A program made the translations under genes and the position numbers. The notes under the pieces were generated by a model. It had not been told where the DNA came from, searched no databases, and saw only the letters and a program-made list of their open reading frames with translations. This document shows positions 12,838 through 23,861 of a stretch of DNA of 64,000 nucleotides, piece by piece (position 1 is the first letter of the stretch; each line of letters begins with the position of its first letter). The DNA comes from Cenococcum geophilum 1.58 (taxonomy: Eukaryota; Ascomycota; Dothideomycetes; Gloniales; Gloniaceae): contig KV748184.1 of the NCBI GenBank assembly GCA_001692895.1, positions 1,426,001 through 1,490,000 on the forward strand, in the 5' to 3' direction.

Positions 12838-13228
12838 TATGTAATTTAACTAACTTAACACGTAATTAACTAACTTAATACGCAGTTGACCTACTTAANA
12901 TNNAATTTAACTAACTTAANACGCAGTTAACCTACTTAACATGCAATTTAACTAACTTAACACGCAGTTAACCTACTTAATATACAATTTAACTAACTTA
13001 ACACGCAGTTAACCTACTTAACATATAATTTAACTAACTTAACACGCAGTTAACCTACTTAATATGCAATTTAACTAACTTAACACGCAGTTAACCTACT
13101 TAACATGCAATTTAACTAACTTAATACACAGTTAACCTACTTAATATATAATTTAACTAACTTAACACACAGTTAACCTACTTAATATATAATTTAACTA
13201 ACTTAATATATAGTTAACCTACTTAACA
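12838..13228. repeat. Minisatellite 1: 41-bp unit, about 9 copies
   Basis: A tandem array with a steady 41-bp period (unit starts ACGCAG at 12,921, 12,962, 13,003 and 13,044). Each unit is made of two diverged half-units of about 20 bp, beginning ACGCAGTTAACCTACTTAA and ATGCAATTTAACTAACTTAA, so the array arose by doubling of an older 20-bp repeat. Unresolved bases (N) occur at 12,899, 12,902-12,903 and 12,920. Confidence 0.93.
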
Positions 13229-13360
13229 ACTTTAAAAGCTAACTGTATATTTCTTAATGTACGATTAAGGTAAAGTTATATACTATATATTTAACTATTA
13301 TATATAATCTTATATAATCTTATACAATCTCATACAATCTTATAGTCTTATTACTTAGAG

Positions 13361-13715
13361 GCTCTATATAAGGCTTTACACGAAGCTCTACACGAAGCTC
13401 TGCGTATAGAGGCTCTGCACGAAGCTCTGCGCATAGAGGCTCTGCATAAAGCTCTGCATGAAGCTTCGCATAAGGCTCTACACGAGGCTCTACACGAAGC
13501 TTCTGGCGTACAGAGGCTCTGCACGAAGCTCTGCACGAAGCTCTGCACGAGGGTCTGCGTGAGGGTCTGCGCGAGGGTCTGCTCGAAGCTCTGCGTATAG
13601 AGGCTTCTGCACGAGGCTCTGCGAGATAGCTCTGCGTACAGAGGCTCTGCACTGGAGGCTCTGCGCGAAGCTCCTGCGTACAGAGGCTCTACACGAAGCT
13701 CTGCATCGGGTCCCC
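13361..13715. repeat. Minisatellite 2: 12-bp unit (GCTCTGCACGAA) with 15-bp variants
   Basis: Degenerate tandem copies of GCTCTGCACGAA interspersed with a longer variant GCTCTGCGTATAGAG. All frames are open across it, which creates spurious Arg/Ala/Ser-rich reading frames. The reverse complement of the same unit forms the array at 37,858-38,020. Confidence 0.9.
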
Positions 13716-13857
13716 GCTAATATTCCCCGATAGCCTCTACACGTGCCTCTACCGTATATAGCCACCTTATTTTTTACCCTTCCTTCCTTCTTATATCCTC
13801 CCCTACCTTAGGGAGGCAACTAGAACGGCAGCCAGCAGAGGACCCGTTGCTAGAACT

Positions 13858-14620
13858 AGACGGACCGTTCGCCAGAAACTAGATGACCGTTACCAGAACT
13901 AGACGACCATCGCTAAGCCAGACGACCGGTCGCCAGAACTAGATAACCGTTGCCAGAGCCAGACGATCGTCGCCAGAACCAGACAACCCGTCGCCAGCTA
14001 GACAAACCGTTACCAGAACCCAGACAACCGTCGCCAGCCAAAACAACCGTTTACCCAGAACTAGACGACTGTCGCCAGAACCAGACGACCGTCGCCAGCC
14101 AAACGACCATTACCAGAACCAGACGACCGTTGCCAGAGCCAGACGACCGTCGCTAGAACCAGACGACTGTCACCAAGAACCAGACGACCGTCGCCAAAAC
14201 CAGACGACCGTTCGCCAGCCAGAACGACCGTTACCAGAACCAGACGACCGTTTGCCAGAGCTAGACGATCGTCCGCCAGAAACCAGACGAACCGTCGCCC
14301 AGACCAGAACGACCGTTACCCAGAACCAGACGACCGTCGCGTGCCAGCCCAACGACCATTACCAGAACCAGACGACTGTCGCCAGAACCAGACGACCGTC
14401 GCCAGCCAGACGACCGTTACCAGAACCAGACGACCATCGCCAGAACTAAACAACCGTCGCCAGCCAGACGACCGTTACCAGAACCAGACGACCGTCGCCA
14501 GAACCAGACGACCGTTACCAGAACTAGACGACCGTTGCCAGAGCCAGACGACCGTCGCCAGAACCAGACAACCGTCGCCAGAACCAGACAACCGTCGCCA
14601 GAGCCAGACGACAACAACTA
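13858..14620. repeat. Minisatellite 3: 20-bp unit (ACCGTCGCCAGAACCAGACG)
   Basis: About 760 bp of tandem repeats of a 20-bp unit, with 16-bp variants lacking GAAC and alternation of GTCGCC with GTTACC. It is open in several frames on both strands, but the translations are repeats of the unit only, so I do not call a gene. Confidence 0.92.
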
Positions 14621-14669
14621 GCCAGCCAACACTATAAACGATTTAATCGATCGATCAAATTAAGGTAGC

Positions 14670-15065
14670 ACAGACAGGTAGGCATAAACAGGTAGATGCT
14701 GACGGGTAGGTAGATATAGACAGGTAGGTAGATGCAGATAGGTAAGCAGATATAGATAGGCAGGCAGATACAGATAGGTAAGTAGATGCAGATAGGCAAG
14801 CAGATGTAGATAGGTAGGTAGATGCTAACGGGTAGGTAGATATAGATAGGTAGGCAGATGTAGACAAGTAGATATAAACAGGTAGGTAGATGCAGATAGG
14901 TAAGCAGATGTAGATAGATAGGTAGATGCTAACGGGTAGGTAAATATAGATAGGTAGGCAGATGTAGATAGGTAGGTAAATATAGACAGGTAGATGTAGA
15001 TAGGTAGGCGATATAAATAGGTAGGCGATGCAGGTAGGTAGGTAAGTTAATAGGTAGATAGGTAG
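14670..15065. repeat. Minisatellite 4: 18-bp unit (about GCAGATATAGATAGGTAG)
   Basis: Tandem 18-bp units rich in GATAGGTAG, with CTAACGGGTAG variants recurring (at about 14,700, 14,825 and 14,930). This suggests a higher-order repeat of several units. Confidence 0.9.
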
Positions 15066-15212
15066 AAGAGAACCATCGCTGTATTATATTAAATTATCTA
15101 AAATAATAATATTTATTTTGTTAGCCTTATAAATAGCTTTAAAATAGCTTTTATTTATTTAAAATATATTATTAGTATAAAAGAGGTAAATATAATTATA
15201 GTTGCTAAATGC

Positions 15213-15278
15213 GCAGATTACTGGCAGGTTGCGCGTAGGTTGCGCGTAGGTTGCGCGCAGGCTGCGCGCAGGCTGCGT
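15213..15278. repeat. Minisatellite 5: 11-bp unit (AGGTTGCGCGT)
   Basis: Five to six copies of a CpG-rich 11-bp unit alternating TTGCGCGT and CTGCGCGC. It is the last of the five adjacent arrays and borders the gene island. Confidence 0.85.
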
Positions 15279-15872
15279 GTTAAAAAAACACGACATAGGC
15301 TAGTCGGTTGAGTTGCCAAATGCCCTCAACTGCGCGCCAATTGCGTCAACCACCAACCATTGAGGCCATTGAAAGGGTACCATATTTTGCCGATGTTAGA
15401 ACAAAGAGCTAGCATTACGTAGATACTATGTATATATAAAGAAGGACCCAAAAAAGATGTATAATTCTATTACTATTAGTAATCTATCTAGCTTCTTTAG
15501 GTCTGCTAAGAAATTTTAAAATTTAGAAAAACCTAAACAACTTAATTAATTTTGGATCAATTTTTTCGCCCTTTTAACTATAGATTCTTGAGATAAATGC
15601 TGACAATTTAAGCTATTGTTGACTAAATTCTGATAAACAATTGTTGTGATATTAAGCTGCGAAGTTGGGAATAATGCACGAAATGCACCGACAAACTTCT
15701 CCGAAATCTCCGCTCCGTGCTCAGGCCTCCTGGGGAGTCGTTCCTCCGGAACAGGCCTAGCGCCTAACGACGCACAGGCCTGAGCACCTGAGGTAAGAAC
15801 AAATCTTGGGGTTGATGGAGATGGAAAAAAAAAGGATGACACACAACACACGACCCAATCAATTGCATCATC
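15279..15872. other. Transition into the gene island; 5' region of the homoaconitase gene
   Basis: Base composition shifts from AT-rich to balanced. A TGTTAGAACAAAGAGC string at 15,394 looks like an LTR start but no partner was found. The last 200 bp before 15,873 presumably carry the promoter and leader of the homoaconitase gene; no specific element was identified. Confidence 0.4.
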
Positions 15873-18799
15873 ATGGCTGCTCGGCGGCTGCTGAACAGTC
15901 GCATCATCGCTGTGAGCCTCGTAATTCCATGGTCGAGATGTCATCGCGCTTCAATGCTAACCTCCAACCCAGCTGAGACCGCATCAGACCGTCGCTAGAA
16001 CCGCGTCCATCGTATCCTGGATATCAATAGCCAGACACATCTCCAATTCGCGCTCTTCGCGGCAAGATGTCCAAGCCTTCCACTCTCAGCTCTCCGACCC
16101 CACCGCCTCCTCTGTTCTGTCCTCCTTGAAGACAGCGCGCCCGGTTCCGCAGACCCTAACCGAGAAAATTGTACAGCGTTATGCTGTCGGCCTCCCGGAC
16201 GGCAAGTTCGTTAAGTCTGGTGACTATGTCACTCTGCAACCGTATAAGGTCATGAGTCATGATAATTCCTATCCAATTTCGCTGAAATTCATGTCTATCG
16301 GCGCGACCAAGATTAAGAATCCGGACCAGATTGTCATAACGATCGATCACGACGTACAGAACAAGAGCGAGAAGAACCTGAGGAAGTACAAGAACATTGA
16401 GGAGTTTGCGAAGCGGCAGGGGGTTGATTGGTACGTGCCGGGGAGGGGTATCGGCCATCGTGAGTAAGACCAGATACAGCCAAGTCTCTCATGTTAGATC
16501 ATCTAGAATGGCATCCATATGTTCTCTCAGATATGGTCAATATGAGAAATTATGGCTTCTTAGAGCCCGTTTCTTTTCGGTGAACCTCCTATGCTGATTT
16601 GCTTCCCAACCATTAGAGATCATGGTAGAGGAAGGATATGCCTGGCCGGGTACTCTGGCTGTGGCCTCAGATAGTCACAGTAACCATTACGGCGGAGTTG
16701 GATGCTTAGGTACTATATCTTGACATAGCCCTAGTACGGCCCTTGGCACAGGTGACTGACGACGCTTAAGGTACGCCCATCGTTCGTACGGATGCGGCGA
16801 GTATTTGGGCGACTGGCAAGACATGGTGCGTAAGATTAGGAAGAGCGCTCGCAAGTCTACCTTGCTGACAACCATCGAGGTGGCAGATACCCCCGGTCGC
16901 CAAGGTAACGTATACAGGAACTTTGCCAGAGGGAACTACGGGTAAAGACGTGATTGTTGCGCTCTGCGGTCTCTTCAAGAATGATGAGGTCCTGAACCAT
17001 GCAATTGAGTTTACGGGAAGCGAGGAAACGATGCGATCATTGCCCATTGACGCCAGGCTGACCATAGCGAACCAATCGACCGAGTGGGGTGGTCTTTCTG
17101 GGTCTGTCTGCACCTTTTTTTAAGTAACAATTTTACTAATTATTTTAAGGCTATTCCCGATCGACTCGATGTTAAAAGCATGGCTTCGGGCAAAGGCCAC
17201 AGAATACGCTCTATACGATGCGAACGCTGCAAAACGATTTAACCACCAACGTCTGGACGAACTCTTCAAAAGCCCATTAGAGGCCGACAAAGGCGCCAAA
17301 TATGCCAAACACCTCGCTCTCAATCTGTCTACGCTATGCCCGTACGTTTCTGGCCCAAACAGCGTCAAAGTAGCCACGCCACTCGCTGAACTTGAGCCTC
17401 AAAATATCAAAGTGGACAGGGCCTATGTCATTTCATGTACAAACAGTCGACGCTCCGACCTCGCAGCTGCGGCAAGAGTCTTCAAAGAAGCCGCTGCGAA
17501 GAATAATAACATCATACCCAAGATCCCAGACCACGTAAACTTCTACATCGCCGCCGCTTCACTGCCGGAGCAGAAGGCTGCGGAGGAGCAGGGTGATTGG
17601 CAGGCTCTGCTCGACGCCGGCGCGCAGGCCCTGCCAGCAGCTTGTGGAGCTTGTATAGGATTAGGAGTTGGGCTGTTAGAGCCAGGCGAGGTTGGTATCA
17701 GCGCGAGTAATCGGAATTTCAAGGTAGATATAAAATACCCACAGGCAGTAAAGTAGCTAATTGCATGTGGCAATATAAGGGCCGGATGGGTTCACGTGCA
17801 GCTCAGGCATATTTGGCATCACCAGAAGTTGTTGCTGCGTCTGCACTTGCAGGCAAAATTTCAGGACCCGGTTGGTATAAGAAGCCTGCGGATTGGGTTG
17901 GCGTTGAAAAGAGCGAGGGCGAGCCGTTCGCGAAGAAGAGCGTGGATGAGGCACTTGAGGCGATCATTGGGAGGCTGGATTCTATCATTGATGCGAGTTC
18001 TGCCCCCTCATCGGCAGAAAGCGGAGCTGGAGAAGGCAAAGAAGACACTCTCGCTGAACTTTACCCGGGCTTCCCTGAGAAAATTGAGGGAGAAATTGTA
18101 TTCTGCGACGCCGATAATTTGAACACTGATGGCATATACCCTGTAATAACACCCGTTATCTATCTAGGAATCAAAGGCTAACTTAGTACAGGGCAAATGT
18201 ACATCACATTATCTATTCTAAGATTGAAAGCTAATAATATACAGACACCTACCAAGATGATGTACCCGCTGAGAAGATGGCAGAGGTAAGTATACAGATC
18301 TTCGAGTGAAAGACGTTCTAACTCAGGATCTTAGGTATGCATGGAGAATTTCGACCCTGCCTTCCGTGAGCTTGCCAAACCAGGTGATATTCTGGTTAGT
18401 GGCTTCAATTTTGGCTGCGGCTCCTCGCGAGAACAAGCCGCGACTGCAATTCTCGCAAAGGGCATTCCCCTTGTCATAGCAGGGAGCTTCGGTAATATCT
18501 TCAGTAGAAACTCGATCAACAACGCGCTTATGGGCGTCGAGGTGCCCAAGCTAATCCACAGGCTCCGTAAGGTTTTCACTACCTCTTCATCGCAAGACGG
18601 CAAGGAGTCGGGAGAGAAGGTTCTCACGAGGCGGACGGGCTGGACACTCGAGTGGGATGTGAGGAGGTCGAAGGTCACGATTACGGAGAGCGATGGCAAG
18701 AGCTGGAGTCAGAAGGTAGGTGAGCTGCCGCCGAACGTGCAGGAGGTGATCGCAAACGGTGGTCTGGAGAAGTGGGTTAAGGCGCAGATTGGAACATGA
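15873..18799 (+). CDS. LYS4: Homoaconitase-family enzyme (lysine biosynthesis), 10 exons
   Basis: Homoaconitase makes homoisocitrate from homocitrate via homoaconitate in the mitochondrial alpha-aminoadipate pathway to lysine. Model: 15873-15911, 15973-16459, 16617-16709, 16771-16825, 16880-17101, 17150-17723, 17780-18142, 18192-18198, 18245-18285, 18335-18799. The exons total 2,346 nt, giving 781 aa without an internal stop. Every intron has GT...AG ends and a CTAAC, CTAAT, CTGAC or CTGAT branch site near the acceptor. Exon 1 starts [13 protein letters not shown], an Arg-rich mitochondrial presequence. Hallmarks include [46 protein letters not shown], the Fe-S cysteines Cys395 (SCTNSR), Cys464 and Cys467 (CGACIG), and the swivel-domain SREQAA. 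Oddities: [11 protein letters not shown] at 104-114, where I recall HHCM(S/T)HDNSWP in relatives, and CGACIG for CGPCIG. It could therefore be a diverged paralogue rather than the main lysine enzyme. A neighbouring gene converges from the right. Confidence 0.93.
18192..18198 (+). other. LYS4: 7-nt microexon of the homoaconitase gene
   Basis: GGCAAAT lies between two introns (18143-18191 and 18199-18244), each with GT...AG ends and a GCTAA branch motif. Only its inclusion joins the upstream TDGIYP to the downstream TYQDDVP as GKYTYQDDVP, the sequence conserved in homoaconitases, and keeps the frame. Confidence 0.88.
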
Positions 18800-19406
18800 T
18801 TGGATAGTTTATTTAATTCCGAGTACTACGACGGAAAGGGAGAAGGAGGAATGAAGACATCTAAATTCAAGAGATTAGATAACATTAAGAGAAGGATGAC
18901 GGTATCTTGAGTCAAGAGATTGAATAGCACAGAGAAAGGATCAACGGTTAGGCATGCTATTCTTGCTGACTCAAAAGTGATTTAGTAGAAGGATAATAGC
19001 ACGGAAGTTGTAAATTAGTTGGCTTAGTTCAGTCTCCTATTGAGGGCGGCTTTAAAACAAAAAGTGTTAATGACGGCTGTAGACAATGTTCTGATGTTTT
19101 GACACCTACAACCAATGCTGTAATTACGACATGCCGCCTCTACTTTCGGGATCGCAGCACCCGCTTAGATTGTGCGCCTTCGACGTCGTTCGAAGTGCGC
19201 TTACGTTTGCCAATATCTGCTTATTCCGTCAGTAGTCATCACCTTGAACAAGAAACGATCTTACCTTTACCGTTATTCACTATGCTCGCCTCTTGCAGAA
19301 AATCTAAGGACGTCTGTAACAATCGTGACTTTGCTGATTGCGATACCTGTGCCGAGATGCGCCCATTGGTGCCAGTATCTGGTTGTTTTATTAGTGATTC
19401 TGATCT
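18800..19406. other. Intergenic region between two convergent genes
   Basis: It holds the 3' ends of the homoaconitase gene (+) and the zinc finger-exonuclease gene (-). Reading frames here have no recognisable product. No canonical terminator can be named from sequence alone. Confidence 0.6.
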
Positions 19407-22137
19407 TCAAATAAGAAAATTCTCACCTTTGCTGTTATTAACTGTGTACGAGTCTCGCATCCAATTGAAGATAGACGTCTGTGCCGACCTCTCCATCGCG
19501 TCTGGCTGCCACTCCTTCCCTCGCTCTTCAACGGGTCTGCACAGTTCATCAAACGCTATACAGACCAGCCGTGTCTGCTGACAGTCAACGAGCGCTTGAT
19601 GATTGAGGCCGATCAATGAGTGTCGAGGATATATAGTCGGAAATAAAACTTCAAGCGTTAAGGGGAACCGATTCAGCCTAGATGATCCCTCGGAGAGATT
19701 TGTACGGAGAAGATGAATAAACGGTATGCAGTTCTCGTCAGACGGCAAGATATTAAAATATCCCGCTGATTCTAGAAATTGCCTCAATATACTTAAGTCA
19801 GCCCTTGATGTATGCCATACAAGGAAAATTGTGTCTGGAGTGATTCCTGCTTGCTGAAGTTTTGATGCAACTTCATGCACATTGAAGCGGCTGATGCCTG
19901 AGATTCGGGATGACGAATAGACTGCTGCCGCTTTCGACCGGCTCATCCATGTCATAAAGGGAAACTCCCCATTCATGTTATGATTCAACCCATCTTTATG
20001 TTCGATAGTAGTATTGATCAGAGTTTTTCCCGAGACTCGCTCAATAATTGCCAGTTCCCACAGCTGCGTTGAGGTAGGTGAGAATTCAGTATCCATAATG
20101 ACAAGATCTGAACCAGGTCGCTGTTCTTGGCAAATTTCTTCCATTCGGTGACAGACAGTATTATAACGAGGCGGAAAGCTCCATGTTTTTTGAGCCGCAG
20201 AATTGAACTTTTGCTGAAGCAATCTAAGATCAAGAGTAGTCTTCTTTTGGTGAGCCTTTCGAAGGGAATTAAAGAGATGCTGAGGACATCTTCCTGATCT
20301 ATTGAAAGAGGCCCGGTCGCAATCTTCAAATGTGCAGATAGTATTTTTAGCTTGAAATTCTAAGCCGGCTTTTCTGAGAAACTGTGTCACTCGATAGTTG
20401 AAGTGACATATAACACAGCGACAGTTTAGCCTCAATCTGATGACTCCTTGTTTCTCCTTCAAGAAGAGACGTGCGGTATCCAAGTCAATAGTGACTTCCT
20501 CTGGACATCGCTCAAAAGTGAGGCAGCTAGAACTGGAAGTAGGACCTACACAAGTAAAACCCAAGGTGGTGAGTCTTACTTTGTGATGCTTTTCACCACC
20601 TTTCAATCATTAGCCATCGGATATGAGAAAAACAGGACAAGATGTGAAATACTCCACTTAGCAGTATTCTGTTTAAGAATCTGGAGGCGATGTTCTTTGG
20701 AAAAAGCCTTAGTTCCAGAACTACCCAGTTCCAGTTCTTCCTGGAACTCGGGTGTCCCCTCATCTTGCTCTTCCTCATCACGTTCATTTGCGTTGGATGC
20801 ATGCTCGAAATTAGCATCGTCGGGATCCGCATCGTCGAAGTCAGCATCTTCAACATCCGAATCTCCGTTGTCGTCAGGACGCGCTACCAGGGACTCTTTA
20901 TTCAATATCTCAAGACCATTGGACTGAATGATGAGTGAGAACAAGGATAGACCACTGCTGAACGGTAGCGGTTTCGCTTGCTTTGGGACATACTCATCGT
21001 TGATTCCAATGTGGCCGAGCCTGACATGCATTGCCCGATGTCTGTCCATCTCACACTTAGGGAATCGTCTGCCCGCCACAGCGCTCTGGCAAATGGAAAG
21101 TGGACACAGAAAAAGTGGACGAACTGAGTGGTTTGGATCTTCTGCATGTTGCAAAGCATCTTTGGCGGTCATGAATCGTGTGCTGCATCCCCGACACGGG
21201 CAGAGAATGGGATGAGTATGCCTTTTGCCATGCCTGTTAGCGTTCTTCTTATTCTCAAACACTTTAGAACAGTTGTACTTGTCAGCAAAGGGGCAAGGAT
21301 ATGTCGATTTGCTGTGTACCGAGTCTCCGTGTTTGGCCGCGGCGGAAGAGCTGTCAAAAGTCCTCGTACATTTGGTTTCAACTGCAAATGGACACGGAAT
21401 TCTCATCCCCTGGTGCGCTGCTTGGGCATGTTCTTCGGCATCATTTGCGCTGTAGAAGAATTTTGTACAATTCAACTCCTGGGCAAGTGGACAAAAATGT
21501 CGCAAATTCGGGTGCGCCGATGTTACGTGGCTGGGAATGGACGATTTATCGGCAAACGTTTGCTTGCAGTTGGCTTCATCTGCAAATGGACACGGATATC
21601 TTATTTGTTTGTGAACACGGTTGACATGTTGGCGTAATCCGCTCGGGTCGGCGTAGGTAAGTGTGCAGTTCGGCCAGGAACAGGAATATTCGCGGTTTAA
21701 ATGTTTTTCCTGAATATGCCGCCGTATACTGCTTTCACCGATAAATGTTGATTTACAGCCACACTCATCCGCAAACGGACAAGGGAATCGTTTCCCAGGG
21801 TGTATGGACTTGAGGTGTTCCAGGAGACGGTTTCCTGAACCCAATGTTGTCATACAGCCAAGCTCCTTCTCAAAGGGACATGGGTATTGACTCTCTGCCG
21901 TCTTGTGAAAAGGTAATGCATTGTGGTTAAGAATGGCATGTTTGGAGGCTTCCACCTGAGTGTCAAAAGTCTCGACACAGCCGTGTTTCTTCGCGTGGGT
22001 GCACGGAAATGCCTGTCGTTCAAGAGATTAGCATCATCAATATCATTATGTGTACAATAGAAAAGATTTCTTACCTTTTGGCCTTCCTTTTGCGAGGCCC
22101 ACTCGATCGGTTCCATGACCAGTGGACTAGCGACCAA
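19407..22137 (-). CDS. Zinc finger array fused to DEDDh exonuclease domain, 3 exons
   Basis: Model on the - strand: 22137-22075, 22012-20653, 20599-19407; 2,616 nt, 871 aa. Intron 1 (22074-22013) has GTAAGA and a GCTAATC branch. Intron 2 (20652-20600) starts GTATTT, has a GCTAAT branch and joins AAGTGGA to GTGGTGAA in frame. Residues 23-352 carry eight to ten zinc fingers. Most have nine residues from first to second Cys (CX7C, for example CPFADECGC) and end HX3-5H; the fourth is CX4C. Residues 401-440 form an Asp/Glu-rich linker. The C-terminal half has exonuclease motifs: Asp644/Glu646 (MDTEF), Asp742 (SRADLSILR), His808 and Asp813 (NHQALVDCQQTRL), so the DEDDh set is complete. A small Cys/His cluster (CTFEDCD...CPQH) precedes it. 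No signal peptide or membrane segment is seen. Nucleic-acid binding plus 3'-5' exonuclease activity is inferred; DNA or RNA preference is unknown. Confidence 0.82.
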
Positions 22138-23270
22138 GTAATTTTATGGTTGTTTTAGTTGTGCAAATGTCACAGGCCTGCACGATATGACACCGAAAGA
22201 TCTGCTTCTGCTAGGCGGAAATAGCGGAGAAGCAGGTCTGATGAAAGGTAGTACTGGCAATTGACTAAGAACTACAAACTATAAAAAGGAAGAAGAAGAA
22301 GAGAAGAAGAGAAAGTATAAAGAAGAAGCTTTTATATCGATCTCTCAGCCAATCAGGATTAAGGATCCTGATCCTGTGTAACGACAGCTTCGACTTTCAC
22401 TTCCACATCATGTGATCCATGCAATGGGGTAACATACGCACACGCACAGATGAGACGACAGTGTCGTTGATACAGGATAACGGTAGCAAATCATGTATGC
22501 CCGTAACAGCAAACTGCCGAGAAGTGGAGGCTCTTATACATAAGAGTTATCGTGAATGGCTCGGCTATACAGGGAAATAACAAAGCTAGGTGTGAATAAG
22601 GGATCATTCAAGTCTTCTTCTAACTTAATCACACATCTATTCCAAATGTCTATTCACACCCAACCTAAAGAGTTCGCCCAGAAGGTCCGTGACCCATCCT
22701 CACTCCCTTTGTTAGGGTCCCCCACGGTAGTAGCATGGCATTTGTTGCCATCTGGATCATGGATTGTATTGTGAATTGTATTATGAGTTAAATCGCGATT
22801 TGGATCTCATATCTTCGGACGTAGCTGCGAATTCTGCAGCTGTCGAATTCTGTCTTTTTTTTAATTAAAGAGAATGTACCTCAATATTTTATTTTATCAA
22901 ATATTAAAGATATTATTATATATATTTGCTCTTGATTAACGTCTGATGCGGTCCCAAGCTTGGTCCATGCAGACGAATACCGATAAATTAGGTACAAAAA
23001 ACCTCCAAGGGAGACGTGAGAGGTAGTACTTCAGATAGCATCCGTACTGCATCAACGGGAGGAAAAATACCATTAGGTCACCGTTCTGAGACTCAGTAGT
23101 CCCTGATTGCCTATCTTGCCCTGTCTGCCTTTCGTACCATGCTTCCATGCGTTTGTAGAATACCATCAGGTGTTGCGTTTTCCAGCCCCTAGCTCCTTAC
23201 TGCCCTGTGTATGTGTATGTATATGCCTGCTTGCAGTCCTCCTGCTCAACCTAACCCAGCCTGTTCTGAT
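22138..23270. other. Intergenic, no gene recognised
   Basis: Upstream region of the zinc finger-exonuclease gene, then unassigned sequence. It contains a purine tract of AAGAAG repeats (about 22,287-22,328), a plausible source of slippage. Short frames (for example 22,556-22,774 + and 22,936-23,166 -) have no recognisable features. Confidence 0.5.
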
Positions 23271-23545
23271 CACCCCCCTAAAAGCCAAGTACACGTATCT
23301 TGTCCAGGTCCAAGATGCCCTGGCCGTTCGGTAGGGCGGGCTAAGAAAGGCTCTCACAGGCCTTCCGCCTGCACGGTGTATACAGTCGCATGTATGCCTG
23401 CCTGCGGTCTTACCTCCCTAAAAGCCAAGTACACGTATCTCACCCTAGGGCCCCAACCCAAGCCCTAGAGGAAGATGCCAAGGCTACCAGGTAGGGCGGG
23501 ACTGCGAGGTATACACGGTCGCATGTAGGTGCCGTACAGTACATC
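23271..23545. repeat. Tandem duplication, about 140-bp period, two copies
   Basis: CCCTAAAAGCCAAGTACACG occurs at about 23,276 and again at about 23,416. A GGTAGGGCGGG block and a GTATAC..GTCGCATGTA block repeat with similar spacing. No coding function was recognised. Confidence 0.75.
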
Positions 23546-23861
23546 GTCGTACCGTATAAGAAGAAGGGGGACGCCGTAGATAAAATGCCGTGGTTCGAGC
23601 GTACTAGACGTGTACGTAGAGACGTAATAGTTGTGTTCGTAAGCCTCCGCTGGGGCTCACCCTCCCAGCAAGAAAATTTTTCGCACCACCACCACGTCGC
23701 AGCGCCGACGCTGCGCAGCCGTACACACATCTCTGCGTTGGCTCTGCTGAATCCGAAGACCAGCAGGTTCGTAGCCGTCACCTCGTACAGGTGCAGAGTC
23801 CGATTTCGACGGCCTAAAGATATTATTAGAAATCCACACTGTAGCGAGTATTTGGGGTTGA
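23546..23861. other. No gene recognised
   Basis: Unassigned sequence between the 140-bp duplication and the hAT remnant. It is open in part on both strands, but neither translation shows a domain. The 5' part of the hAT transposase, expected here, is not visible. Confidence 0.45.

Noticed and set aside
12838-13228. Regular repeats resembling a CRISPR array
   Set aside because: Units are contiguous with no unique spacers, and the host is eukaryotic. It is an ordinary 41-bp minisatellite.
13320-14867. Several 60-130 codon frames in the minisatellites
   Set aside because: Their translations are just the repeat unit (Arg/Ala/Ser, Pro/Glu/Asp/Arg or Ser/Thr/Tyr patterns) and exist on both strands.
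15394-15545. LTR-like start TGTTAGAACAAAGAGC
   Set aside because: No second copy, no target duplication and no clear CA end found, so a solo LTR cannot be supported.
15546-15944. 132-codon - strand frame overlapping the homoaconitase 5' end
   Set aside because: It is antisense to exon 1 and the presumed promoter of a well-supported gene, has no domain, and its N-terminal half is simply the complement of the presequence region.
19099-21637. Several + strand frames of 80-170 codons opposite the zinc finger-exonuclease gene
   Set aside because: They are mirror frames of a gene with clear motifs and introns on the - strand.
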